DNA from: Sciurus carolinensis
Lineage: Eukaryota > Chordata > Mammalia > Rodentia > Sciuridae
Length of the DNA stretch: 64,000 bases
NCBI RefSeq assembly: GCF_902686445.1
Contig: NC_062219.1
Coordinates: forward strand, 47,705,056-47,769,055
Direction of reading: 5' to 3'
The stretch's first letter is position 1. Every line of letters starts with the position of its first letter. Shown one piece after another: positions 23,600 through 37,260 of this stretch. The translations under genes and the position numbers were made by a program. Under the pieces are notes generated by a model. The model made no database searches. It worked only from the letters and a program-made list of their open reading frames with translations, and had not been told where the DNA came from.

Positions 23600-24130
23600 T
23601 AAGAAGTATGTGTTGACCATCTATAATGTGCCAGTTGTGCTAACTAAATTAAGTAAGAGACATAATTGGTATCAACATCGAGTGTACAATCTAGCAAGGG
23701 AAACAATTGTTAAACAAATAGCTGACTACAATTGTAGTAAGTGCTGCAAATAGGGACACATTGTGCACTAGGCAGAAGGGGCCAAGTTTGGTATTGAGGT
23801 TCAAGGAAGTCTTCCTGGAGGAAATGAATTTTGAGTTGACATGAGGATGAAGAGTAGGAAGTAGTCACGAAGAGGGTAAGTCGGGGTAGAGGGAACTTCA
23901 GGCAAAGCAAACTGCATAAGAAGAACCGAGACAGGAAGGAGATTGGTTTAAATGTGGAAGTGAAAGCTATAACTGTGGCTAGAGGAGATGAAGAGGGCAC
24001 AGGTTGAGATAAAATAATTTTGGTCTTTATTTGAAGAACACTAATCAGTTACTGAGGGATTTTGAGAAACAATGAGAGACAATCAGACAGCAGTTCTCAG
24101 ATCATTCTTGCTGTGATACAGAGAAGAGAT
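23600..24130 (+). repeat. Ancient interspersed repeat, copy 5
   Basis: Layout gaccatctataatgtgccag, gtcttcctggaggaaatga, ttttgagttgacatgagg, gagggaacttcaggcaaagc, aagaaccgagacaggaagg. Same family as at 15655. Confidence 0.5.
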
Positions 24131-27100
24131 TGGAAGACCAAGAAGAACTGTAGGGAAGAATCAACTAAGGATAAAATGACCTTAGGACACAAACATATCT
24201 AATTGAAGAAATAACACAGAAACACATCAAAAGAGCAAGAGTTTGAGCTAGACTTGTCCTCCCTGCTCTTCCAACAGTGGGTTACATAGCCTAGTTGCAC
24301 ATGGGCAAGGTCAGGGCTTCCTAGGCCTAGTCATCTCCAAGGAGAAAGGAACAAGACTCTCCAGATGGGGATCAGAACTGCCTTTCACCTCTAAGGTAGA
24401 AGCTTGTGTGCCCTTGTGTGCACCCTGATCCCAATCTTGCCACTCTGCATATATACTCACTCCAAAACCTTCATTCTGACTACCTCGTGAGTCCAACCAC
24501 CATTTTACAACCAAAGAATGCTCCATCTCTTAGGGCCTTCTATAGTTTGTATCTGAGTAGTATTTCACCTTTAAATTTGTTGTCTACTGATGTTGATCAT
24601 TTAAACTTAGAAAAAATGACCATGAAGTTGCATTAAAATTGTAATCACATGTTATCATGTATAAATGACTTTACTCACATAGAGCAGAATTTATTCTGGC
24701 TTCCTTCCATATTCCAAGACTTTTATGCTGCCTGCTGGCATTAGGAACACTGCTAGAATTCATTCTTGAACAGAACTTTTCCTGAACTGAAACTCTATGC
24801 TAAAAACCAGTGAAGAAAACTTGTTACCATTCATTTATTTTGGACTTAGATGCAAAGAGTGGGAGGAAAGGGAGGAGGACAATAGTTCTTTGACACTAGC
24901 TCAAGAAAGTTAGTAGCAGGCTAAAAATCTATGAGACTTGAAGTCCTGAGGCAGAATAGAGGAAAATGATTGTGTAAAGCAGATCTTTAGCAGGAGGGGG
25001 AAGATAAGATAAATATGTCATGAAGCACATCAAGTCATTGCCAAATAGTATACATGCTCCTCTGAATTCTAAAAATTCCCAGTTCTTCACTACCATGGAA
25101 TTTTATCAACAGGGGTGATAACATTACATATTCAAAAGTTAAAGTAACTTGTACAGTAGAAGCAGGGATTTTTTTCCTTTAATTTTGGCATTTATATGAA
25201 AATAGTATCCAAATACAGAAGGAAATGGGTACTGTATTCCTATTTAGTATTCCAAAAATAGTTAACAACCATGTAAAATGTACTACTTGGAACTTACTAT
25301 TCAAACATGACTCTATTATTCCTCTCATTGTGACTTTGGAGCTTACAGTGCTACAGCACCTTCTGAAAGCAAGAGCTTAGCATTCAGGGCTAACTGCACA
25401 GAGGAGGAAGCTCTGAGGCAAGGTCTGTCCTCTTTTTACTCCTTCTTACTAAGAAACAGTCCCACTTTTTTTTCTGGATGGAGCTTTATGGATAATTCCC
25501 AAATTTTAAAAAAAGCGGTTTGAATAAAAGTAAATTATTAGCAGACCAGCAGTTTATTTAAAAAAAGCCTACAACTCTATTCCCATCTAATGTTGCACAT
25601 TATCCTTGCCCATAGCAAACCATTGCCAAAACACTAGTAATCTCAGAAAACAGTGTTAAGTCTTTTAGGCCATACTAATTTTACTTTCTCAACATCCATT
25701 CAAAGTATACTGTGGAATTATCCACTTCAACATTAATGACTTAAAGATATGCATTCAAAGATTATTTTGGACTTCTTAGGTAAGAGGGAAAAATGTTGTC
25801 AACAATTGTGTTCAAGTTTTGGAGATCCAATTTGGTACAAGTTGAGTGGAGAGGAACCTCCCTCATCTATCTCCATCACTCTACCTCTACTTCCACTTTT
25901 CCCTTCATCTCCACCTCCAATTCTACCCATTACATATATGTATATGCAGGTAGATATGTATATATAATGTTCTATCTACTCGTACGGCCTTCTGACTGAT
26001 TTAGGGAAAAGGAAGCAACCCACTTACATTCTTCAGTAACTTATAAACATACCATTGTGGCAGCTACATCAGATAAAATATATAGCAGCACCTGAGAAAA
26101 GTCCCAAATAAAAAAAAGATGACATCCCCCAAAGATTAAAATTGTTAGGGATTTTGTATCTTTTTCCTAAATATTCTTGTGGGTTCAACTATTTATACAT
26201 GAAAAATATATCCAGAACCTGAGTATGTGTGTGGTGTATACACACACACACACACACACACATACACACACGTGCGTGCACACACACACATATACACACA
26301 CAGAACTCTGTGTTTACCTCTACCCATTTTTTTCCACTGCCCACAAATGTGACAAATGTGTGTTTCTTTTGCCTTCCTGCCCACTTCCCCCTTATTTTGA
26401 TCACCAGTAGAGCCAGGAATTGAAAAAGAAGAAGTTCTAAAGGGCAGACTTTGAAAAAATGACCCAACTTGGTTTACACTCTTGAACGATGTTGGCCCAG
26501 GAAAACCAGAAACATTCTGGTCATAAAAGTCATAAGACTTATGAGTTCAAATTCCATGAAACTCAATGTCAAAAAATACGTTTTTTAATTCAAGCACCCT
26601 TTTGGGATTACTTACATTTCTAAGTCACCACACCTTTGGTCACTTTCTCTCCTCACAACTTTCTAAAGCCACGTTTATAGATAATTGGCTCAAATTATTC
26701 TTAAAATCAAAAAGGAAGAACTGCTCATTGTTCCTCAGTATTCAGTCTGCTCTTCTCCAGAATTCTAAATAAGCACAAAACTACATTAACTAGTGACTAA
26801 TTTCTCTGTCTGCCTTGCAAATGAAGCGTTGTCACTGCTATGAAAGTGGTCATGTTTGTGCACTTTTCAGGTCATGTTAGGAGATTGCTTGCCTTCATGT
26901 CCTCTTTTCCTGTCCTTAGTCATATTTAGTACATATTGCCTACTCGATGCAAACTGATGCCCTCCTGGGAATGGAAAAGTAAGTAAATATTATCCCACAT
27001 TCAACTTGCTTCCAAAGTCAGAAGGATAAGTAAAATAACTCAAAACAAGATAAAACAAAGTGAATATCATAATAAATATATAAACAATGCCTAAAAGGTT

Positions 27101-27309
27101 CAAAAGAAAAAGATCATACGTCTAGCTTGAGGCATCCAAAAAAGTTTTTATTCAGGGGGTGAATGGTTAAGAAAGGTGTTAATAAAAGGATGTCTCCTTT
27201 CCCCCAGCCCACCCAACAAGATGCAGAAAAGTCCAATGCTTGCTGTGAGTCCCAGTACTAGAACTGAATTGTCAAAAAGTATCGTGTGAATACTACATGT
27301 GTTAAATGT
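24131..27309. other. Non-coding, mostly unique
   Basis: AT-rich sequence with the CA microsatellite at 26241. No ORF of interest and no repeat recognised with confidence. Confidence 0.55.
26241..26302. repeat. (CA)n microsatellite, interrupted
   Basis: About 60 bases of CA repeats interrupted by cgtgcgtg and tata. Confidence 0.92.
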
Positions 27310-27800
27310 TTTGCGTGTTGTCTACAACTCCTATAACAAATTAATAAACCTTTAGCATCTTAAAATAATACTAATTTATTATCTTATATTTTGGGAGATC
27401 AGAGTTCCAAAAGGTTTTCACTGTACTAAGCTCAAGGTATTCAGGGTTGCAGTCCTTTCTAGATCTTCTGGAAGAGAATCCATTCTCTTGACTTTTCTAG
27501 CTCCTCTTGACTGCCAGCATTTCTTGGCTAATGGTCTCTTTCTCCCTCTTCAAGGCCAGTAATGGCAGGTTGAGTTCTTTACTCATATTGTCACTCTGAC
27601 TTCCTCTTCTGCCTCCCTCTTATACTTTAAAGACCTTTAGGAATATGTTGGGCTCACTTGAATAATCCAAGATAATCTCCATATCTCTAGGTAAACTGAT
27701 TAGCAACCTAAATTCCATCTGCAGTCTTAATTCCTCCTTGATGTAACACAACATATTCACAAGTTATAAGGATCAGACATTGGCATCTTTTGGGGGAGTC
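27310..27800 (+). repeat. Second copy of the 12340-type mammalian repeat
   Basis: Layout ctaatttattatcttatatt, gatcagagttccaaaagg, ttctggaagagaatccattc, cttcaaggccagtaatgg, gataatctccatatc, cacaacatattcacaagtt. Diverged but collinear in parts with 12340-12838. Confidence 0.5.
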
Positions 27801-27997
27801 ATTATTTGCCTATGATGTATGAATAATCTCAATCTTCATATCAGATTTATGAATTTGTTCCTACCATTAAACTCTAGTAGATTAGTGAGGAAATAGGTCA
27901 AATAATTTGACCATGATTACCAAGCCAATAAATGGCGAAGCAACAATTAAAACTCAAATATATCTTACTCTGTGGCCTAAAGTCTAATAGAGAAATT

Positions 27998-28072
27998 CTG
28001 GTTTGCTTGGGACTGACTGGTTTTAACGCTGAATTTCCCAGGTGAGGAAAACCTCAGTCCCAAGAAAACCAG
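27998..28072. repeat. Short inverted-repeat element (MITE-like remnant)
   Basis: A 19-base arm at 27998-28016 (ctggtttgcttgggactga) pairs with 28054-28072 at 18 of 19 positions, leaving a 37-base loop. This suggests a small DNA-transposon remnant. Confidence 0.65.
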
Positions 28073-29039
28073 GATTGTTATTCACCAAGTCTGAACCTTT
28101 AACCTAAATGCTGATTACAATAGTTTAGGGAGAATTTATTAAGGGCCCATGAATATGGAACACTCTACTGTGGTGGTGAATGATGCCTTTTAAGGCAAAG
28201 AGATGCTAGGGAAATGACACCACTTCCTCAAAATTCATTTTTCTAAAAGGCAAATTTTTGACAAAGAGTGAATTTGCTGAAAATGACTGAGATACTCCTA
28301 AAATGATTGGTAAGCTGGACCTTGAAATTAGATGTAAGAATGCACTTCAGGTACAAAAGCAGTTTTGCCATCTTGTAATATGTATAACAATCCAAATAAT
28401 CCCCAGACATTACCTATTAACGTTTCTCATTGCAGTCCCATTGATTACTGACTTAGAATTCATGAAAACCAGTGTCTCCAACTGTTCCCCTGAAGCTGAA
28501 CCTGGGTCACTGGTATGCAAGTAGTGTATTTAGGAGGTGATCACAGAAGGCACTGGTGAAAGGTACCCTCTGGGGAAAGGTGAAGGGAAGGAAGGAAGCC
28601 AAAAGAGAGTGTAATGACAAGCAGGTTACTGATGAGGACACATGGGACTGGATCCCAATGGAACATTTGAGAGACAATATAGAACATACATCACAGTTGT
28701 TCTCCACCCAAAAGGCAAGGAGGGTGGAATATTTATCCACCAATTCACATAGAACTCGGACAAAGGCTGCTCCTAGGGTCACCAACTCCCTAGCATTCTG
28801 TTCTGGTAGTAGGAAGTCTTCAGCCTACACTGAAACAGGGAAGGCTGAGGGGATATTGGCAGAGAACACACAGTTCCACTATAATTTGCCTGTTCAAATT
28901 ATATCCGGAGTCTCACTGGTTCTCCTAATGTCTACAGCTACAATTGCTGTCCAAGCCAATACTGATTCTCTCTTGGACCAATGCAGCAGCTACTTCACCA
29001 GCTTCTCTGCCTCCACTCTTCTCCCCCCCCAACCCCTAC
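28073..29039. other. Non-coding, with a chance 173-codon frame
   Basis: The frame at 28556-29077 is the longest here but lacks any recognisable domain and runs into the L2-like repeat. It is judged non-coding. Confidence 0.5.
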
Positions 29040-29560
29040 AAAAGAGCTCAAATCATTTTTCCAAAACAAGTATCTGATTAAGTCAACTCCACCCCACCAA
29101 AAACTCATATTCTCTTTGTAACCATAATAAAATCCAGCTTATTTATACCCTTCAAAGCCCTACATGCTCTGACCACCCCCATCACTCTCATCTCATCCCC
29201 TAAATAAAGTCCTTTGCTACTCAGCCACACAATATTCAACCCTTTTGCTAATTAGGCCTGTCTTGATTCTTTGATCTTTAGTTTGTTTTGTGAACCCTCC
29301 CAGTGGATATTTGCATCTGATGGCTTCTCACCTTTAGGTCTAAATCAAATATCACCTGCACACAGAGGCCCCACCCACTGCCTTAGTCCCATTCCTCTTT
29401 CTTCAGAGTATATGTTGCTCCCTCAAATTAATTTTTATATGCTTTCCTATTTATTATTTGTCTTCCCACACTAAAACGTAAATGCCAAATGAGCTGGAAT
29501 TTGGCATGCTCTGTTCAAAAAGATATGCAGAATGGTGCCAAACACATACTAGGGACTTCA
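29040..29560 (+). repeat. L2-like LINE fragment
   Basis: Layout cttcaaagccctacatgctc, gatggcttctcacctttagg, tcaaatatcacctgc, ggccccacccactgcc, ending near gagctggaatttggcatgc. An L2 3' region is likely. Confidence 0.5.
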
Positions 29561-30224
29561 GAAGTTTTTATTTACTGAAAAACAAATTTCTAATATTGAT
29601 GAGGCTGAATTAAAAGGGCTTATCTGTCTTTCATATGGTAAACATAATTCTAGTACACCTTATTATTAATTTATGATAAGCATAAAGAGATGGTGTACTA
29701 AGCAAAAGCAAAGCTGCTGAGCTTATAGAAAAATCTTCTGTGGAAACCCAGTTAATGAAATTCTGCTTTCAGAGAGGCTTCTATGAAAATGTTCTGGCTA
29801 TTTTTAGAAGGGAAATAAAATGACAACTTGCAATTTTATTTCCCCCTTAAATAGACTATACATTAAAATTGTTCTCTTCCAGGGTTTAGTCATACACTGA
29901 AACTAAAAGCATCAAAAAATATCAATTTTTAAGGGATAGATTATTACTTTGTGAAAATCTAGACTGCTCTATTTTGCTTAAATCATTAAGTTAAGACTGT
30001 TAAATTGCATTTTCCATGTTGTAGTTCCTGCCTTCTCATTCTACATGTTGGCTAAGTAAGTTGTTGGATGACATCTCATCTTCTATAAAGACCTAGAAAT
30101 TAAAAAAAAATGTTATGGAGGAAAGTCAGCAAATTTCAACTAGGAGAAAATGAATGCATGAATGCATGTTGCCAGGGTTCAACAGTGTGTTGATGGCAGA
30201 ACATAAAACTACACAGTGAGTCTC

Positions 30225-30620
30225 AAAGTCCTTCGAATACAAGCCAAACCACATTCCAGCCTTCTTTCCCCATCCCCTCAGGCTTTGCCTGGGCTGTTCC
30301 CAGAGCCTCTCATCCTTTCCTCTCCCACCTTTCTTCTGCCTTCAAGCCCCAGCTCAAATGTCCCCACTTCTATGAAGCTCTCTCTAGGCCCCCTGCCCCA
30401 TCCCCAGGTATTCACTAGATCTCTTTTCTGTGTTCAGTTCTCAGATTTTACTTGGTAGACTATACCTAGAGTTCCTTTTCATACTGTGGTACAGTGACAT
30501 ATTTCAAATCATGCTCCACCCTGTGTGGTCAGTCTATTAAGGGTAGGAACGGAATCTTTTGCCTTGGAATCCTCAACATTTTTACTTTAGGATATGCTCA
30601 GCAAGGAGCATACTGGTCAA
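30225..30620 (+). repeat. L2 LINE 3' fragment
   Basis: Layout aggctttgcctgggctgttc, ccagctcaaatgtccccac, tctatgaagctctctctagg, ttaagggtaggaacggaatc matches the L2 3' part well. Confidence 0.65.
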
Positions 30621-31206
30621 TATTCTTGCAGTTTTAGCATACTCCAGGGTTCTGAGGAGGTATATATATTTTGTTCTCCATTGGGAGTTGTTAAGAAAAA
30701 TGAGGTAGGAGGAGATTAAGGGAAAGATTTGTAATTCACAGAAATCTTTTTCCATTTATTTTCTCTGCTGGCTTCAGGCTGTGACCAGAGACAAGATGGT
30801 GAGACTCTGGAGTGAGGATCTGATGTGCTGAATTTTCTGCTGGTGTTATGACTGGGGTATCTGCTATAGGACTTTCCTGACATATTACCTCCTTTACAAT
30901 TATGTTCCCATCTACCCTTCATTCCATGAGTTCTTGCCCCCTCCATTTTTTCAGTTCTTGTTCTCTTAGGGCTTTTACACCTTCCCAGATACTGCTATTA
31001 ATATGCCTAGTCCTCAAAGTTCTATCTAAGAAGGCTGGTTTGTAGGAAATGTAAGCTAGTTACACTAACATATGATTATGGGACCATTTATATTCTAAAA
31101 AGTATCTGTTACTACTAATAAAAAACTAACAAACTATTTTTAACTTTGGAAGTTAGCTGAGTTTTTGTTTGTTTTTTCTAATTTCAGGACCCTACTTCTA
31201 GACTTT

Positions 31207-31246
31207 ATACACACACACACACACACGCACACACACACACACACAC
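31207..31246. repeat. (CA)n microsatellite
   Basis: CA run with one CG interruption. Confidence 0.92.
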
Positions 31247-31289
31247 TTTTCATAAAAAACAGACATTTTTTAAACTAGTGGATAATTAC

Positions 31290-32860
31290 TATCTTGCACA
31301 TGTTCTTTTTTATTATTAGAGCATTATAATTATACATAGAAGTTGAGTTCATTTTGAAAAAAAATCATACATGCATGGAATTTGACTTACTCCATTTTAG
31401 TCCTCACTCACCCACCCTTTCTCTCCCCTCCTCCCTCCATTCTCTCTTTTCTATTCTACTGATTTCCCTTTTGTTCATTTATTTATTTTTGATTGGTGCT
31501 TTCTACATATACATAAAGGTAAAGTTCCCTGTGGAATGTTTATATGTGCACATAACATGATTTTGTTAAATTGATTTCACATTTCCTCCCCTTTTCCATC
31601 CCTCTTCCCTTTTAATCTCCATTTTCAACTCCATGGATCTTCCCTGTATCTTTACAAGATTAAATCCCTGCTACACCTCTGCCCTGTTTATTTTCCTTAT
31701 TTTGCTCTAGCTTGCACATATGAGAGTAAACATTCAACACTTGATTTTCTGACACTGACTTATTTCACTTAGCTTGATGTTCTCCACTTCCATCTGGTTA
31801 CCAGGAAATGCCATAATTTCATTCTTCTTTATGACTGAATAAAACTTCATATGTATGAATACCACATTTTCTTAATCTATTAATCTATAGACAGGCATCT
31901 AGATTGGTTCTATAATTTGGTTATTGTAAATTGTGCTGCTATAAACTTTGATGTGACTGTATCCCTGTAGTATGTTTTAGTTCTTTTGGTTAAATACCAA
32001 GGAGTGGGATAGCTGAGTCATATGGTGGTTCAATCCCTAGTTTTTTGAGGGATCTCCACATTGCTTTCCAGAGTGTTTGTCCTAATTTGCAAGCCCACCA
32101 ACAATGCATGAGTATGCCTTTCTTCCTACATTTGCACCAGCATTTATTATTTGATCATTGCCATTCTTACTGGAGTGTGATGAAACATTAGTGTAGTTTT
32201 GATTTACATTTCCCTGATTGCTAAAGATTGTGAACATTTTTTCAATATGTTTATTGGCCATTTGTGTTTCTTCTTTTGAGAAATTTCTTCTTAGTTCTTT
32301 TGCCCATTTATTGATTGGGTTATTTGGTTGTTTGGTGTTAAGTTTCTTGAGTTCTTTATATATACTGGATATTAATCCCATCAGAGGAGCAGTTGGCAAA
32401 GATCTTCTCCCATTCTGTAGGCTCTCTCTTCATGTTCTTAATTGTTTCCTTTGCTGTGCAGAAGTTCTTCACTTAGATAGTGTCCCTCTTATTGATTCTT
32501 GGTTTTATTTCTTGAGTTTTATGGGTCTTGTGAAGGAAGTCGGTGCTGGCACCAATATGATGAAGTGTTGACCCTGCGTTTTCTTCTAGCAGTTGCAAAG
32601 TTTTTGTCTATTTACTAAGTCTTTGATTCATTCTGATTTGACTTTTGTGCAGGGAGAAAGAGAGGGATCTCATTTCATTCTTCTACACATGAATATCCAG
32701 TTTTCTCAGCATCATTTGTTAAAAAGGTTATCTTTTCTCCAACGTGTATTTTTGGCACCTTTGTCAAGTATCAGATAACTGTAAGTATGTGTGTTTGTCT
32801 CTGTGTCTTCTATTCTGTTCCATTGGCCTTCATGTCCACTTTGATGCCCATACCATATCT
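31290..32860 (-). mobile_element. L1 3' half, - strand
   Basis: The 3'UTR starts at the left (aaaatcatacatgcatgg), followed by the reversed ORF2 C-terminus. On the - strand, ORF2 peptides such as LKKLNTKQPNNPINKWAKEL and MANKHIEKMFTIFSNQ are visible with frame breaks. It is 5'-truncated near 32860 and somewhat older than the 6-10 kb L1s. Confidence 0.82.
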
Positions 32861-33240
32861 TGCATATATCCTTAAAAATAAATTTTAGACAAGAGAAATG
32901 GTACCAAATAGAGCAATAAGTTTGCAGCTAGCTTATTTTTAAAACAACTAAAACACTCCATGATAAGAAACCTACCCCAATAAATTAAGATTGATGAATT
33001 TCAGCAATTTTAAATCACTCTTTAATATTGTCCTCAAATTTAAAGGAAAAAAGTCCTTAATCCACCTTGAATTCTGCTTCAGTCTCAAATACCAGTCCCA
33101 CAAGTTATCAAAGCAAATATGTTAATTCTATATTTTTATTTTGAGCTTTATATTTGTTAATGCAAGGTTAAAATATTTCAACATTGTATGAGATAGATCT
33201 CTTAAGTGTTTGATTTAAAATTTTTTTTCTTTCTTTATTC

Positions 33241-33452
33241 CTTTTTTTTTTTCATTCTTTGTACTGGGGCTAGAACTCAGGGGCACTCTACCACTGAGCT
33301 ACACCCCTAGCTCTTTTTATTTTGAGACAGGGTCTCACTAAGATTCTGAGGATCTTGCTAAGTTGCTGACACTGGCCTCGAACTTGCAATCCTCCTGCCT
33401 CAGACTCCCCAGTCACTGGAATTACAGGTGTGCACCACCACACCTGTCTTGT
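33241..33452 (-). repeat. ID/B1 composite SINE
   Basis: In + reading: T-run, reversed ID boxes (ggctagaactcaggggcac, ctctaccactgagctacacc), linker ttttattttgagacagggtc, then reversed B1/7SL (gcctcgaacttgcaatcctc, ctgcctcagactcccc, attacaggtgtgcaccacca). It is nearly complete and of the composite type known in squirrels. Confidence 0.88.
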
Positions 33453-35741
33453 AATGTTGTTTTTACAGCTTTCTAATTTAATATGGTTACTTTTCCAAGT
33501 CATTACGTTGGATTCATTTTATTCTTTCTAAAGTTTACATAATAGTCAGTGTATGAACACACCATAACTTATCTAATCTTTCTTCTACTCATTGATATTT
33601 AGTTTGTTTCCATATTTTTGTGTGTTTTCTCAACACTCCTAATAAAATAATTGGATCCTTACTCTGCTCCCCAACACTGCTTATCCCTGCAAACTTTCTT
33701 GCTGCAACCCTGTATCGCTCTGAACCTGTCACCTAGTCTTCTTTTTCTGTGCTAATTATGAAAAAAACTGGCCTCGCAGGCAATTTGCCGTTTATTTATC
33801 ATTAATTCCTCAACCCTGCAACTGCTCTGTCCTGATACTCTTTTGAAAGTGTTCTTTTTGTAGGTACCTATGCCCCCACAGCTACCCAACTCAGGAACAT
33901 TTCTTCCCTATCTTCTCACTCAACATGGCTGCATCCCTTGAACTCTCACTTCCTCAAGAGCATTCCTTTCTTACCTAGAAGAACAAAACTCTTTTCCTGC
34001 CTCCAATGGAAATTACTCAGTTTCCTCTGCTTGTTCCACTTCACCTGTTGCTTTTATGTCCGTGTTTCCACAGTACTATTTGGGGCTCTTATTTCTTTTC
34101 TTTCTACCTTTATGTCTCTACATGAGTGGTATTTTCATCCTGTATGATGTTTCAACTATCATCTAAACACTGGAAACTTCCATATCTTATCTGTTAACCT
34201 CACTCTTCTCCTAACTTGAAAATGCCCAAATCTACTTTCCGATAGCTCCCCCAGAATCATATGAAACTCTCCTAGTCTGTAACTTAATTCATGATCTCTC
34301 CCCTCCCATCATAGACAGTCCTCTTCTTATACCTTGTAACTCAATTACATTTCCACTCATCCCTGTTGTCCTAAACTAAAACGAATTATCTTCATCTCCT
34401 TATTTCCCACCTTCATATCTAGTTTTTTAATCTGTTTTTTCATGATTTCTCTGACACATTTTGTTGTTACCAACCACACTCCTAGAGATACACTCACAAA
34501 TTTGCCTGAATTTTGACATTTCATAACTGATATCCTATAATTATATAACTTTCAAACCAATTTCCATATGGTAATAAATTTACTTTTCTGATACAATCCA
34601 CATCAATTCCCAGCTTAAAAGCCTCTGAAATTTTCTAATATCCATAGGATTGATAAATGCATACATAATGATTATATTTAGTACATTAGAGTTCATTATA
34701 TACAGAAATAATACATAATAAAATGTCTGTAACTATCATACTCCATTTTACTTGAACTTAACCCCAACTAATGATCCTGTCTTTTAGTCATTTCTCCAAG
34801 CTGATTGAGCTCCTACTTGTGTCTGGATTTTACTCAAGGTATTTTATCAGTCTTGAATTCTCTTTCACTCCCTCTTCCTGTTATAATCTGACTGTTCTTA
34901 TTAGGTCTTCTTACCCAGGTCTCTTATCAATTATGGGCATACAAACTTCCTCCTCTGTGCATCCAAAGTCCTTTGTTCTCATCTCTATTGCTACATTTAT
35001 CATCTGGTATTATAATTCTTTGTTTCTGTATCTATCTTTCCCACAATGCCATAATTCCCAAGTGAAGAGAGTTCACATCTTTCAGATATTTGTACAACAT
35101 CCATCACATAACTATTATTTTTTCCATATACTAAGCAGTTATGTTTTGAGTTTACAGAGTTTGGAAAGAACAAACACAGTGGTCAGGTCCCAGTTCTGTG
35201 CCTCTAATCTTCTGTGTTACCAATTACACTGTAGAACACAGTGGTGGTTAGATAATTTGGCAAATTTAGAATTGATGCTCTATTTTTGTTATATTGATAA
35301 TGTGACTCTAGAAACAGTATTTAATTAGCAACTTCATTGAGGTTGTGCTAGAAAAAGTTTCTCCTTTTTAGAGAGGAGAAAGCTGTTCTCTCTCAGCTTT
35401 TGGGATTAGGAAAATGTTTCCAATAATGAGAGATGGAATGTGGGTACGTGACATCTTAAGTGGGAAGGATGCAGATCTCACTTGTCTTCTCAGGAGGAGT
35501 TAGAATTGTTGCCAAATTGGACTTTGTGTATTCCTTGATAAAAAACAAACAAAAAAACCTTAATTTTCAGGAATTCCTACTGAGTATGGCACAGTGAAAA
35601 CCAATGAAATACTAATCTGTATAACTTTACCCTTTAGTCAATTCACCAGCAAATGAAATCTCTGAAACCCAAGTATGAGAATCTGGAAATACTTTAATTA
35701 GAAATATCAGCAAGAGATTCCTCTCTTCCTCACTTCCTCTT

Positions 35742-35810
35742 TCCCTTCCTTCTGTGCTAGAGAGTGAACCCAGGGCCTCACACATACTTGGAAACACATC
35801 CCCAGGCCCC
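35742..35810 (-). repeat. ID SINE fragment
   Basis: Reversed B-box half (gagtgaacccagggcctcac) and the head cacatccccaggccc. It is diverged. Confidence 0.65.
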
Positions 35811-36184
35811 TAGATATTGTTTCTTAAACATGTCCCACATTCAATAAATGCTTCCACTGAGGGTACTTGCCTCCTAAAAGCTGTATGTTCTGCTTAGATC
35901 AATATACTGTAATCATAATTAAAGTTTTCATGTCTGTTCAAGCTAACCTTCAGGGTGGAATCATTCATTCGATGCAGCCAACACTGCATAGGAGTCTGTG
36001 GGTGCTAAGCACTAAACATACAGACCCTGGAGAAAGATATAATTAGGAAAGAGGTAGCAATCACCCTTGGGTTCCTCTGTTATTGCCAAAGATTTTATGA
36101 AATCACAAAAGCAACAAGGTATAGTAGGAAGAAATCCAAAGTTGACAAACTGTTGTTATATCCACACTTTATTTCTAAGTAGTT

Positions 36185-36340
36185 TTGTAAATGTAGACAA
36201 GTCAATTGATCTGAGATATCTTAATCTTTACAATAAAGTGAATATTACCTATGTCATGGAGGGATGAGATAACCAAATAAAATAATATATGGAAAGCATT
36301 TAACATAGTACCCATTATGTATTAACATTTAATAAACACA
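36185..36340 (+). repeat. MIR-like fragment
   Basis: Layout gacaagtcaattgatctga, tacaataaagtgaatatta, gggatgagataaccaaat, gcatttaacatagtaccca. Confidence 0.5.
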
Positions 36341-37054
36341 AACATTTCCATTAATGTTCCAATGAATGAATGATAGTCTCTTTCCAAATCAACTTTGCAC
36401 ATTTTAAAAACAGATGTGGATGAAATGGCTTGCTCACAAACCAAAGGAAGTTGTAATATACTCTGAAATCCAAAGAATTCATAAGGCAGAGCTCTCAGCT
36501 AACAGATGAAGTGTTAATGACAACCAAAGTTTCAAGTTAGATATCAGCATATGAACTTTCCATATTAAATTAATTTTTATTTGGAAAGTTGTAAATGACC
36601 TTGATGAACTTTGCTTTAAAACAATTTAATATGAATGTCTGGTTGTTCTAAAAAGGTTCTTTGACCCTGGGACTGTTCTCACATTTTTACAAAGTTGCTG
36701 GTGTTTTCATAAGATTATACATGAGCTCTGGAGTTTTAATGAATGGTGACAAACACAAATTCATGGGAACAATGTTCGAAGAGTTTTAACTACTAATCTA
36801 AATCTTATACTATCTAGAAAATACACAGAGATATTTTTCCATATATAATATTTCTTAACCTTGAAATTTTTGAGATGTTTTCACACATAAAAGTCACATT
36901 TATTAAATGACTTGACTGTCAGTTCTTGGTATTATAGTAAACAAATGACTATGAGTCATAATGACTTTTAAATATTTATATAATTATTTTCATGATTTGT
37001 TTATGTACATTATCTTCCTTTGAATTACTTTACTTTCTTTTTTTTCTTATCTTT

Positions 37055-37260
37055 GTTTTTTTTTTGTACTGGGGATTGAACTCAGGAGCACTTGACCACT
37101 GAGTCACATCCCCAACCCTATTTTGTATTCTATTCAGAGACAGGGTTTCACTGAGTTCCTTAGTACCTTGATTTTGCTGAGGCTAACTATGAACTTGTGA
37201 TCCTCCTGCCTCAGCCTCCTGAGCCACTGGAATTACAGGCCTGCACCACTGTTCCCAGCT
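37055..37260 (-). repeat. ID/B1 composite SINE
   Basis: T-run, ggggattgaactcaggagc, gaccactgagtcacatcccc, linker with agagacagggtttcactgag, then reversed B1 (gatcctcctgcctcagcctc, ggaattacaggcctgcacca). Same structure as at 33241. Confidence 0.88.

Larger units (their letters stand above)
33453..37054. other. Non-coding, mostly unique
   Basis: CT-rich then AT-rich sequence with a 185-codon chance frame (34771-35328), an ID fragment (35742) and a MIR trace (36185). No gene recognised. Confidence 0.55.

Noticed and set aside
26241..26302. Histidine/threonine repeat protein (His-Thr frames)
   Set aside because: These are translations of a CA microsatellite.
28556..29077. 173-codon open frame
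   Set aside because: No domain, biased composition, and its end overlaps an L2-like repeat.
34771..35328. 185-codon open frame rich in Phe/Leu/Ser
   Set aside because: CT-rich DNA explains the composition; no family resemblance was found.
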